A stretch of 64,000 nt of DNA from Alsobacter ponti (GTDB lineage Bacteria; Pseudomonadota; Alphaproteobacteria; Rhizobiales; Beijerinckiaceae). A model generated the notes under the pieces. That model saw nothing but the letters and a program-made list of their open reading frames with translations, did no database searches and was not told where the DNA came from. The stretch is taken from assembly GCF_024294805.1 (NCBI RefSeq), contig NZ_JANCLU010000016.1, forward strand, positions 1-64,000, given 5' to 3'. Both the position numbers and the translations under genes were made by a program. How positions within the stretch are numbered: the first letter of the stretch is position 1; each line of letters opens with the position of its first letter. Shown piece after piece: positions 23,868 to 32,122 of this stretch.

Positions 23868-25622
23868 TCAGGCCTGAGACGCCGCCGTGCGGACGAATGT
23901 CGGGCGAGACTCCGTCTTCCGCCCCTCCACGATCGCGTCGCTGATCTTCTCGGCCACCATGAACACCGGGATGTTGGTGTTGGCGCTGGGCACCGACGGG
24001 AAGATCGACGCGTCGACGACGCGCAGCCCGGCCACGCCCCGCACCCGGCCTTGCGCATCCGTCACCGCCAGGGGGTCGCTGGCGGCGCCCATCCTGCAGG
24101 TGCAGGATGCATGGAAGATCCCCGACACGGCCTCGTGAATGAAGGCTCGCGCGGCCTCGTCGTCCCGCATCACGGCGTCGAAGTCGTGCGACGACATCAC
24201 GAAGCGTTCCATCAGGACCTTGCGAAGGGCCGCCGGGCCGTCGAGCAGCCTGGCCATCAGCGAGGTGATGAGCTTGTTGCGCTTGCTGAACAGGCCGACC
24301 TGCTTGGCGCGGTCCGTGTAGCAGGCCGGGAAGGGATGTTCGGACACTTCGCTCAAAGCCTGCGTCAGCTGGAAGCGGCCGATCAGCCGCATGCCGTCCA
24401 CCAGCCGTGTCATGTCGCGGTCGTCGGAGAGAAGGCGGAAGTTCACCGACGGCGTGTCCCGCCAATCCGCCGAGCGCAGCCGCACCTCGCCGTCCTTGGA
24501 GAACGTCTTGTTGATCCACACGACGAGCGCGCCGATCTGGCCGCCCACATCGTGCCAGGCGGTGCGGTCCATGCAGCCCACGAACATGTCTCCGGCCGGC
24601 GCGCCGGGCGCCCCGGAGCTGTAGCGCATCCCCATGAGGATATGCCGCCCCGTGTGGGGCAGCATGCGCGCTTCCGGCCGCAGGAAGGCGCCCAGGCCCA
24701 CCTGCGGATGATCCATCAGGTTCTGGCCGACGCCGGGCAGGTCCAGGCGCACGTCGATGCCCTGCTCGATCAAGTGCGGGGCGGGGCCGATGCCGGCGCG
24801 CATGAGGATCGCGGGCGACTGAAGGGCCCCGGCCGAGACGATCACCTCGCTCGCCTGAAACCGCTGCTCGCCGGACGGTGTCTGGACGACGACTCCGGTG
24901 CAGCGCAGCCCGTCGAACGCGAGGCCGCTGACCTGGGCGTCGGTGAGGATGGTCAGGTTGGGCCGCCGGCGGGTCGCCTCGTCCAGATAGGTGGTCGCCG
25001 CGCCGGAGCGCTCCTCGTTCTCGTTGGAGTGGGCGAGCGCGAAATAGCCGTCGCCGAAATCGCCGTTCTGGTCGGGAAGATACCGGTAGCCGAAGCTCTC
25101 GAACGCCTTGGCCGCGGCCTTGGCGTGGACGGTCCAGCGTTCCGGCGGGATGCGGCGGATCGCGATCTTGCCGTCGTGCCCGTGGTTCTCGCCGGGGAAG
25201 TCGAGATCGCGTTCGAGCTTGCGGAAATAGGGCTCAACCCCGTCCCACGACCATCCCTCCGCGCCAAGCTCCTGCCACTCGTCGAAGTCGCTCGGCAGGC
25301 CCCAGTTGGCCATCTGGCCGTTGATGGACGAGCCTCCGCCGAGAATGCGCGCTTGCTGGTATCCGCGCTCGACGGCGCGCCCGCCGGAGCCCGTGTTGTG
25401 GCCGCCTCCGATGGTGCGAACGGTCATTCCAGGCCACAAATAGGCGGGGTTGATGTAGGCCACGCCCGGATAGCTCGCCCGGATGTCGTCGGGCACCTCG
25501 CCGGGCTTCAGGTCCCGTCCGGCCTCGCACAGGAGCACGCGGTGCGACGGATCGGCGGAAAGGCGGTGGGCCAGGACGGAGCCGGCCGTGCCGCCGCCGA
25601 CGATGATCGTGTCGTAATGCAT
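23868..25622 (-). CDS. GMC-family FAD alcohol oxidoreductase
   Basis: The protein has 584 residues. The N-terminal dinucleotide motif IIVGGGTAGSVLAHRL is followed by RILGGGSSINGQMANWG, and the C-terminal catalytic block reads SGIFHASCTCRMG and then SANTNIPVFMVAEKI. The family oxidises primary or secondary alcohols; choline dehydrogenase and PEG/terpene-alcohol dehydrogenases are relatives. There is no signal peptide, so it is cytoplasmic and probably passes electrons to the respiratory chain. It is the last gene of the operon that starts with the binding protein at 27596. An aldehyde product could feed the dehydrogenase at 32123. Confidence 0.9.
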   Translation of the reverse strand: MHYDTIIVGGGTAGSVLAHRLSADPSHRVLLCEAGRDLKPGEVPDDIRASYPGVAYINPAYLWPGMTVRTIGGGHNTGSGGRAVERGYQQARILGGGSSINGQMANWGLPSDFDEWQELGAEGWSWDGVEPYFRKLERDLDFPGENHGHDGKIAIRRIPPERWTVHAKAAAKAFESFGYRYLPDQNGDFGDGYFALAHSNENEERSGAATTYLDEATRRRPNLTILTDAQVSGLAFDGLRCTGVVVQTPSGEQRFQASEVIVSAGALQSPAILMRAGIGPAPHLIEQGIDVRLDLPGVGQNLMDHPQVGLGAFLRPEARMLPHTGRHILMGMRYSSGAPGAPAGDMFVGCMDRTAWHDVGGQIGALVVWINKTFSKDGEVRLRSADWRDTPSVNFRLLSDDRDMTRLVDGMRLIGRFQLTQALSEVSEHPFPACYTDRAKQVGLFSKRNKLITSLMARLLDGPAALRKVLMERFVMSSHDFDAVMRDDEAARAFIHEAVSGIFHASCTCRMGAASDPLAVTDAQGRVRGVAGLRVVDASIFPSVPSANTNIPVFMVAEKISDAIVEGRKTESRPTFVRTAASQA

Positions 25623-25727
25623 CGCTTCACCACTATCCGTGCAGCAGGGAGCCTGAACTCGGCGTCGCCATCGTGACGTGTGTTTCCGGAACATCGGAGG
25701 GGAGGCGCGCAAGCGCCTCGGCGGGAC

Positions 25728-26462
25728 TCACTGGGCCGTGTAGCCCCCGTCCACCACGAGGGCCGAGCCGGTGGTGAAACCCGCTTCGTCCGAAGCGAGA
25801 TACAGCACGGCCGCGGCGACCTCCTCGACGGTCCCGAGCCGCCCGACCGGGGTCTGGCCGGTGATGAGCGCCCGCCGCGCCGGATCGGCGCGCAGGCGGT
25901 CGCCCAGCATCGGCGTCTCGATGAAACCGGGGTGAACGGAGTTCACCCTGATCCTGCCGCCGGCGGCGGCCATCTCGAGAGCCGCCGCCTTCGTCAGGAG
26001 GGCGACGCCGCCCTTCGAGGCGCAGTAGGCCGACGCATTCACCGTCGCGACGTGACCCAGCATCGACGCGATGTTGACGATGGAGCCGCCTCCCGAGCGC
26101 TCCATCGCCGGCACGGCGTGCTTGATGCCCAGGAACACGCCGTCGAGATTCACCGCCATGACCTTGCGCCAGTCCGCCAGGCTCAGTTCGACGATGGGTC
26201 CTGGCGCGCCGATGCCGGCGTTGTTGACCAGGATATCGAGGCGCCCGAAGGCGTCGAGCGCCGCGGCGATGGCCGCGACCCATTGGTCTTCCTGCGCGAC
26301 GTCGAGGCGAAAGGGGCGCAGCGACCCGGATGTCTCGAGGCCGTCGACGTTCAGGTCGGCGGCGATGACCCGGGCCCCCTCGGCGACGAAGCGTCGCGTC
26401 GTGGCGAGTCCGATGCCGGACGCCGCGCCGGTCACGAGCGCAACCTTGCCCTGCAGTCGCAC
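25728..26462 (-). CDS. Short-chain dehydrogenase/reductase
   Basis: This is an NAD(P)-dependent alcohol/ketone oxidoreductase of 244 residues. The GTG at 26462 follows GGAGGAAGAGGT. The classical motifs are TGAASGIG (12-19 region), NNAG, and the catalytic YCASK with the upstream serine in NIASML. An acidic residue ends beta-2 (IAADLN), which favours NAD over NADP. It lies between the binding-protein gene and the GMC gene in one operon. The substrate is unknown. Confidence 0.9.
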   Translation of the reverse strand: MRLQGKVALVTGAASGIGLATTRRFVAEGARVIAADLNVDGLETSGSLRPFRLDVAQEDQWVAAIAAALDAFGRLDILVNNAGIGAPGPIVELSLADWRKVMAVNLDGVFLGIKHAVPAMERSGGGSIVNIASMLGHVATVNASAYCASKGGVALLTKAAALEMAAAGGRIRVNSVHPGFIETPMLGDRLRADPARRALITGQTPVGRLGTVEEVAAAVLYLASDEAGFTTGSALVVDGGYTAQ

Positions 26463-26561
26463 CTCTTCCTCCCGTCTTGCTCGTCGATGTCCCGGCCGGG
26501 GCAGGGCGAGAAGAACCGGCGCGAGGGCGCCGGCTCTCCTGGTTCGCGCCCGCGCGCGCCC

Positions 26562-27596
26562 TTACTTCGCCTGCGCGGTCGGCAGGACGATCTTGTCCCA
26601 CTGCGCGGCGGCGAAGTCCTTGCCCGGATTGTTCGCCTTCTGGAGGGCGACGAGATCGTTCCAGGCCTTCTCGGTCGTCTTGCCCGTCGACCACAGCGCG
26701 GCGACGCCGTGCTTGTAGGCGCCGTTCCACACCACGGGGTTCATGTCGGGGAAGTTCTTCTGCTTGATCGCGTCGCGATACTTGTCGGGGTTCGCCTTCA
26801 GCGCCGCGATCACGTCGACGAAGGCGGCGTGCAGCCGCTGCGCGCCCGTGGGGTTGGCGGCCAGCCACGCATCGGTCGCGAAGACCGTCACCGTCGGCAC
26901 GGTCGACAGCTTGGGCACGTCGCCGGCCGGAACGCTGATCCAGCTCGAGATGGCGTTCGTCGCCTCGAGGTCGGCAAAAAGGCCGGAGCTCCACAGCACG
27001 CCCTCGAACGTCCCGTTCGCCAGGCCTTCGCGCATGGCCGTCTGATCCACGAGCGTGCGGTAGCGAACGTCCTTGATGGTCAGGCCGACGTCACGCAGCA
27101 TGTCCTCGAGAATGTTGTAGTAGAGCGTGCCCGGCGCGGACGTCACCACGTCGAGGCCCTTGAGGCCCTTGAGCCTGGCTTCGACCTTGTCCTTCGGCGA
27201 CACGCCGGACTTCTCGACGGCCTTCTTCGACAAATAGAGCTCGGCCACGGGCCCCTGCACGACGGCGACGGCCTTGAGGGGCGCCCCTTCCACCACGGCG
27301 AAGGTGCCGGAGGGCGCCGACACGGAACACATGTCGACATCCTTCGCGAGCATCGCCGCGATGCAGTTGGCCGCGTTCGCCTTCATGTCCTTGAGTTCGA
27401 GCTTGATATTGTGCTTGGCGTAGAGCTCGGGGGCGATTTCGCCCACGTAGAGATGCAGACCCGTGTTCAGGAGGGTCGAATATCCGATCCGGATCTTCGT
27501 CTCCTGGGCGGTGGCCGCGCCACCCCACACGAGCGGCGCCGCGACGGCGGCGGCGGCCAGCGCGACACGCGCTCCGGACAGCACAGTGATGGTCAT
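26562..27596 (-). CDS. ABC transporter substrate-binding protein, NMT1/SsuA-like (orphan)
   Basis: The protein has 344 residues with a Sec signal peptide (hydrophobic ALAAAAVAAPLVW, then GGAATAQE). The start at 27596 follows GGGGGAGACGG. It shares the fold and several blocks (ANCIAAMLAKDVDMC, LVDQTAMREGL) with the binding proteins at 1025 and 30765 but is more distant. It heads an operon with an SDR and a GMC oxidoreductase and has its own IclR-type promoter. No permease is adjacent; the importer at 9320-10965 is the only ABC pair of this class in the window. Confidence 0.88.
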   Translation of the reverse strand: MTITVLSGARVALAAAAVAAPLVWGGAATAQETKIRIGYSTLLNTGLHLYVGEIAPELYAKHNIKLELKDMKANAANCIAAMLAKDVDMCSVSAPSGTFAVVEGAPLKAVAVVQGPVAELYLSKKAVEKSGVSPKDKVEARLKGLKGLDVVTSAPGTLYYNILEDMLRDVGLTIKDVRYRTLVDQTAMREGLANGTFEGVLWSSGLFADLEATNAISSWISVPAGDVPKLSTVPTVTVFATDAWLAANPTGAQRLHAAFVDVIAALKANPDKYRDAIKQKNFPDMNPVVWNGAYKHGVAALWSTGKTTEKAWNDLVALQKANNPGKDFAAAQWDKIVLPTAQAK

Positions 27597-27676
27597 TTCC
27601 GTCTCCCCCATTCGAGGCAGTCCCCTGCCTTCCTCATTGTTCGAGGCCGCCTCGCATGGCTGGCCGGCGCGACAAG

Positions 27677-27734
27677 ACGCTAGCAGTTCGGCGAAGAAAG
27701 GCAATCAAACAATCTCTATGGAGAACGTCATTCT
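27677..27734 (-). promoter_or_regulatory. IclR-type box plus promoter of the second binding-protein operon
   Basis: On the minus strand the box AGAATGACGTTCT begins at 27734 and is followed by CCATAGAGAT. A -35 TTGCCT (27704-27699) lies 30 bases from the box start, and a 16-bp spacer leads to the -10 TAGCGT (27682-27677). The start site would lie near 27670, leaving a leader of about 75 nt. Confidence 0.68.
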
Positions 27735-27758
27735 TAAGGTGGAACGACGCCCCTTCGT

Positions 27759-28559
27759 TCAGGAAGGTCGCGACGACCGGACCAGACCGGCCGCTCCCCG
27801 TTGCGCCAGCGTCACCTGCATGCCTCCGTCGACCACGAGATTCGTGCCGCTGACGAAGCCGGATTTCGGACCCACGAGATAGGCGATGGCCTCCGCGATG
27901 TCGTCGACCGTGCCGACCTTGCCGAGCGGATTGCGGGACCGGGCCAGGGCAAGGCCCTCGTCGGTCGCGTAGCGCTCCGGCGACATGCCGGTCGGCACCG
28001 ATCCCGGCGAGACGCAGTTGCAGCGTATGCCGTCGGGGCCCCACTCCAGCGCCATCTGCCGCACCAGCATGATGAGCGCGGCCTTGCTGACGGAGTAGGC
28101 CGCGCACATCGGGGTCGGGTTCAGGCCCGCCACGGAGGCCGTCGCGACGATGGCGCCCTTGCTCTCGGAGAGGGCCGGACGGGCCGCGCGCCCCAGGAGC
28201 CAGGTCGCCCGCGTGTTGACCGCCTGAACCCAGTCGTACTGGTCGACGGCGCACTCCTGCAGCGACGCCTTCGGATTGACTCCGGCGTTGCTGACGAGGG
28301 CGTCGAGGCCTCCGAACGCCGCCACGGCCTGCGCCACGATTCGCGCCGGCGCGTCGGCATCCGCCAGATCGGCCTGGATGGCGAGGGCCTCCGCGCCTTT
28401 GGCGCGCACGGCGTCGGCGGCTTCGGCGAGCGGGCCGGGCGCGATGTCGACGAGCGCGATCCTCGCGGGACCCGTGCCCCACTCGCGCGCTGCTTCCGCC
28501 AGTCGCAGGGCGGCCGCAAGGCCGATCCCGCTGGCTGCACCGGTGACGATCGCGCGCAT
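27759..28559 (-). CDS. Short-chain dehydrogenase/reductase
   Basis: The protein has 266 residues. Its motifs are TGAASGIGLAAALRL near the N-terminus, SNAGVN, the catalytic serine in ATASVAG and YSVSKAAL, and the NAD-selective aspartate in ALVDIAP. Thirteen bp separate it from the flavin oxidoreductase upstream, so the two are co-transcribed and may act in sequence (for example alcohol oxidation and enone reduction). The substrate is unknown. Confidence 0.9.
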   Translation of the reverse strand: MRAIVTGAASGIGLAAALRLAEAAREWGTGPARIALVDIAPGPLAEAADAVRAKGAEALAIQADLADADAPARIVAQAVAAFGGLDALVSNAGVNPKASLQECAVDQYDWVQAVNTRATWLLGRAARPALSESKGAIVATASVAGLNPTPMCAAYSVSKAALIMLVRQMALEWGPDGIRCNCVSPGSVPTGMSPERYATDEGLALARSRNPLGKVGTVDDIAEAIAYLVGPKSGFVSGTNLVVDGGMQVTLAQRGAAGLVRSSRPS

Positions 28560-28572
28560 GGGGGCCTGCCTT

Positions 28573-30540
28573 TCAGTGGGCTTCGGAGGTGGCGAGCAGG
28601 CGGGCCAGGGCGTAGGCCTGCCGGGTGGCGAAGACGAGGCGGCGCGGCGCATAGGCGTCGCCGAGGATGTGGACGTCCTGCCGCTTGCTGGACAACGTGT
28701 CGAAAAGGCTGGTGTCGGACGAGCCGCCGCAAGCCAGGACGACGCTGTCGAATTCGTCGAGGCGTTCGGTGCGCTTCGAGTAGATGTTTCGCACATCGAC
28801 GCCCTGGCGATGGACGGCGACGACCTGCTCCATGAGGCGGATCCGCACGCCGCGCGAGTCGAGCCTGGCGAGCGGGGCCCCGACGCTGTAGCGTCCCAGC
28901 AGGATCGCGGGGGCCTGGGTCGCGTAGATCAGCGTGACCTGATGGCCGCGCGACGACAAGAAGTCCGCCAGCGCCAGCGGCTGCATGTGGTCTTCCTCGG
29001 CCACGATCGCGACCCGCCGACCCGGAGCGGCGCGTCCGGCCAGAACGTCCCGGGCTTCCAGCGCGTCGGCGGCACCCGGAATGTCAGGCCGGTGGGGACG
29101 CGCGCCCGTCGCCAGCGCCACCACGTCGGGCGCGAGCTGCAGCACGTCGTCCACACTCGCCCGGCGATGGGTCTCGACGGCGACGCCGAGCCGATCAAGG
29201 CGCTGCTTTTGCCATGCGAGGTAGGAGGCCATGCGCTCGTACCCAGGAGCGTGGACGGCGTCGACCAGCTGGCCGCCCAGTTCCGCGCCCGCTTCCCACA
29301 GGCGCACGCGGTGCCCGCTTTCCGCCGCGAGCGCGGCGAGCTCCATGCCGGCGGGCCCTCCGCCCACCACCAGGAGGTCGCGCGCCGACGAGGCTTTCGG
29401 CCAGGGCCCGTCCACCTCTCGTGACGCATGCGGATTGACCGCGCAGCCGAACGGCAGGCCGTCGACATAGCGGCGGTTGATGCAATCGTTCGCGGCGATG
29501 CAGGGGCGGATCTCGTCGGTCCGGCCCTCTCGCGCCTTCTTGAGGAGCTGTCCATCGGCGACATGGGCCCGGGCGATGCCGACGACGTCGGCATGACCCG
29601 CCGCCAGGATGCGTTCCGCGGCAGCCGGCCCTTCAACGAGGCCGGCATAGACGACCGGGACGGAGACCGCGCGGCGGATGGCGCCGGCCATGTCGGCCCA
29701 TTGGGCGCTGTCGAAATAGTGGGTCTGGATGTAGCTGGGCGATCCCCAGTTCGAGCCGGCGGCGATGCTGAGATAGTCGATGAGCCCGGTCGCGGCGAGA
29801 TGGCGTGCGATTTCGATGCCCTCGGCGGCGTCGTAGCCGCCCGGCATTTCCTCGAACGCATTGAGGCGCACCCCGAGAACGCGGTCGGTTCCCAGTTCCT
29901 CGCGCGCCGCCGTCAGGATCTCCACGGCCAGCCGGAGCCGGTTCTCGCGCGATCCGCCGTAGCGGTCGGTCCGGGCATTGGTCAGCGGCGACATGAACCA
30001 CTCGATGAGATCGTCGTGGTTAAAGTGCATCTCGACGCCGGCGAGCCCGGTGCCACGCACCTGCCGCGCCGAGTACCGGTACTCCTCGACCAGAGTCTCG
30101 ATGTCCTTCACTGTCATGACATGAGGTCGGGCATTTCCGATCGGATGGCTGAGACGGTCGGACGGCGCGTGCGGATAGCCGCCGATCATCGTGATCTGAA
30201 TGACGACCCTGGTGTCGTGCGCGCCCAGACGGGAGACCACCGTCTCCATGCGCCGCGAGAAATGGGGCAGCCGGAAATAGCCCAGCGTCTCGGCCGACAT
30301 GCCGGACGGCTCGAAGCCCGCGATGAAATGATTGCCGAGCCTGCCGGTGATGGTGATCCAGGCCGCGCCGGCGCTGGCCCGCTCTTCCAGGTAGGCCAGG
30401 GCGCGCTCCGCGTCGGCGTCGCTGCCCCAGAGATTTCCGATGGCGGAGAAGTGGGGCGGGATCATCACGCGAGACCGGAGACGCATCGGGCCGATCCGGG
30501 TCGGCTCGAAGATGTGAGTAAAGGTCTCTCCGGCGCGCAT
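28573..30540 (-). CDS. FMN/FAD NADH:flavin oxidoreductase, 2,4-dienoyl-CoA reductase/TMADH type
   Basis: The protein has 655 residues, starting after GGAGGACAGACC. An old-yellow-enzyme barrel (1-340) with DRYGGSRENRLRL is followed by the iron-sulfur loop and a C-terminal FAD/NAD module (DLLVVGGGPAGMELAALA, then VAIVAEEDHMQPL). The iron-sulfur loop has C347, C353 and C366 at the spacing of trimethylamine dehydrogenase, but the expected second ligand is alanine (A350). The enzyme probably reduces an activated double bond or demethylates or oxidises a small substrate. It is co-transcribed with the SDR downstream. Confidence 0.88.
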   Translation of the reverse strand: MRAGETFTHIFEPTRIGPMRLRSRVMIPPHFSAIGNLWGSDADAERALAYLEERASAGAAWITITGRLGNHFIAGFEPSGMSAETLGYFRLPHFSRRMETVVSRLGAHDTRVVIQITMIGGYPHAPSDRLSHPIGNARPHVMTVKDIETLVEEYRYSARQVRGTGLAGVEMHFNHDDLIEWFMSPLTNARTDRYGGSRENRLRLAVEILTAAREELGTDRVLGVRLNAFEEMPGGYDAAEGIEIARHLAATGLIDYLSIAAGSNWGSPSYIQTHYFDSAQWADMAGAIRRAVSVPVVYAGLVEGPAAAERILAAGHADVVGIARAHVADGQLLKKAREGRTDEIRPCIAANDCINRRYVDGLPFGCAVNPHASREVDGPWPKASSARDLLVVGGGPAGMELAALAAESGHRVRLWEAGAELGGQLVDAVHAPGYERMASYLAWQKQRLDRLGVAVETHRRASVDDVLQLAPDVVALATGARPHRPDIPGAADALEARDVLAGRAAPGRRVAIVAEEDHMQPLALADFLSSRGHQVTLIYATQAPAILLGRYSVGAPLARLDSRGVRIRLMEQVVAVHRQGVDVRNIYSKRTERLDEFDSVVLACGGSSDTSLFDTLSSKRQDVHILGDAYAPRRLVFATRQAYALARLLATSEAH

Positions 30541-30764
30541 GGTCTGTCCTCCAAATCAGCAAGGGTGCAAGTCGGCAAGGGTGGGGCGCGCCTCGCCGGG
30601 GTGCGAAGCGGCAAGGCGCCGCCTCGCACCGCGGCGGACATTGCCGTGGCGATCGGGGGATGGTTCGGGGCGATGCGACATCCGACGAGGGCGCGGGCGC
30701 ATCGCCTTCAGGGGCTCAACCGGCCCGCGGGAGAACCGGTCTGGCCGGGTTCAGCCGGGCCGGA

Positions 30765-31802
30765 TTACTTGGCCTGCGCGGCGGGGATCAGCACCTTCTC
30801 GAAGGTGGCGTCCTTGTAGTCCTTGCCCGTTCCGGCCTTCTGGAGCTCCAGGCCCTGCTGCCAGCTCTTCGCTGTCGTGGCGGCGCCGTCGAGATAGGCG
30901 GCGCGGACCTGGGCGTAGCCGTCGTCCCACAGCGCCTGGTCGAGATCCGGGAAGAACTTCTCCTTGAACAGCTTCGAGGATTTCTCGGGCTCGTTCTTCA
31001 GGCGGCGGATCGCCTCCGCGTAGCTTGCGTGGATGCGCTGGACCAGGTCGGGGTTCGCGTCGACCCACTCGGTCCTGGCATAGACGGTCACGTAGGGCAG
31101 CGTCTTGAACTCGTCGATGTCGCCGCGGGCCATGCTGATCCAGCGGACGCCCGACTTGTCCTTGAGAAGCGGACCGAGCGAGCCGATCGTCCACAGGGCC
31201 CCGTCGATCTGCCCGTTGCGGATCGACTCGATCATGGCCGGCACGTCGCCCAGCGTGCGGAAGCTGATGTCGCTCATCGAGAGCCCGACCTTCTGGAGGG
31301 TGCTCATCAAGGTGAGATAGTGGGCCGTTCCCGGCGCGGAGGTCACGAGGCGCATGCCCTTCAGCGCCTTGATCCTCTGTTCCACGGGTGCGTCCGGGCT
31401 GACGCCGGAGGCCGCGGCGGCCTTCGCCGAAATGAAGAGTTCGTTGATCGGGCCCGTCAGAACCGCCACGGCCTTGAGTTTGGCGCCTTCGGCGATGGCG
31501 TCGGTCCCCGTGGGCGTGCCGACCTGGCAAAGGTCGGCGCCCTTGGACAGCAGGGCGGCGATGCAGTTGGCGGAATTGCCTCGCAGGTCCGTCACCTCGA
31601 TGGTGATGTCCTTCGCGCCGAAGATCGAGGGATCCGCTACGGCGAGCCCCAGGGGACCGTGTGCCAGCGATGTCGACGCCGTCGCGATCCTCAGCTTGTC
31701 AGCGGCGGCGCTCGGCCCAACCATGGCGGCGGTGCAAAGCGCGGCGATCACAAGCGCGCCGGCGCGGGCCGATCGCTGAAGCCAGTTCGAGCTTGAGAGC
31801 AT
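30765..31802 (-). CDS. ABC transporter substrate-binding protein, NMT1/SsuA-like (orphan)
   Basis: The protein has 345 residues with a signal peptide (ALVIAALCTAAMVGPSAAAD), and the start follows GGAGGACGAG. It is the closest relative of the protein at 1025-2071: both contain VTDLRG, NCIAAL and GTDAIAEGA, and the C-termini end in QAK. It heads the operon with the flavin oxidoreductase and SDR, 224 bp upstream of the former, and has an IclR-type promoter. No membrane partner is encoded beside it. Confidence 0.88.
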   Translation of the reverse strand: MLSSSNWLQRSARAGALVIAALCTAAMVGPSAAADKLRIATASTSLAHGPLGLAVADPSIFGAKDITIEVTDLRGNSANCIAALLSKGADLCQVGTPTGTDAIAEGAKLKAVAVLTGPINELFISAKAAAASGVSPDAPVEQRIKALKGMRLVTSAPGTAHYLTLMSTLQKVGLSMSDISFRTLGDVPAMIESIRNGQIDGALWTIGSLGPLLKDKSGVRWISMARGDIDEFKTLPYVTVYARTEWVDANPDLVQRIHASYAEAIRRLKNEPEKSSKLFKEKFFPDLDQALWDDGYAQVRAAYLDGAATTAKSWQQGLELQKAGTGKDYKDATFEKVLIPAAQAK

Positions 31803-31901
31803 CTCGTCCTCCCTCGTGTTGCGGCGCGCTTCGGGGCGGCCGGTTATGCTGCGTCGGCAGGATGCATCCCGGGCTTTCGCGCCCGTCCCGTCGTACGGCC
31901 A

Positions 31902-31960
31902 TGTTTAGGCGCTGGCGCGTGTCAGGGCAAGTCCACCTTCTGGATAGAGAACAGCATTCT
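31902..31960 (-). promoter_or_regulatory. IclR-type box plus promoter of the third binding-protein operon
   Basis: On the minus strand the box AGAATGCTGTTCT begins at 31960 and lies in a perfect GAGAA-N5-TTCTC repeat, followed by CTATCCAGAA. A -35 TTGCCC (31930-31925) lies 30 bases from the box start, and a 17-bp spacer leads to the -10 TAAACA (31907-31902). Confidence 0.72.
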
Positions 31961-32034
31961 CAATTTCGTCGGGTTGCCGGAGCTCGGTCCCGTCCCGCCG
32001 ACATCCGGGCTGGCGCGATGTCCGGTGGCCGACG

Positions 32035-32080
32035 TTTCCAGTAGACATTCTTCGGGCAGAATGACTATCTGTATCCAGAA
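32035..32080 (+). promoter_or_regulatory. Variant IclR-type box overlapping the aldehyde dehydrogenase promoter
   Basis: The box AGAATGACTATCT (32058) is followed by GTATCCAGAA. No -35/-10 fits downstream at the usual distance, because the gene starts at 32123. A weak -35 TTTCCA (32035-32040) and, 16 bp later, a -10 CAGAAT (32057-32062) would place the box over the -10, which suggests repression rather than activation here. Confidence 0.45.
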
Positions 32081-32122
32081 AATCAAAACCGTCCCGGTCC
32101 CGTACCGCCCATGAGGATGCCC

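Larger units (their letters stand above)
31803..32122. other. 320-bp divergent control region between binding-protein and aldehyde dehydrogenase operons
   Basis: No gene is supported. Two IclR-type boxes about 100 bp apart occupy it: one with a full promoter to the left (31902-31960) and one overlapping a possible -10 to the right (32035-32080). Next to the second box is a perfect CATTCT-N6-AGAATG inverted repeat (32046-32063). Confidence 0.6.
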
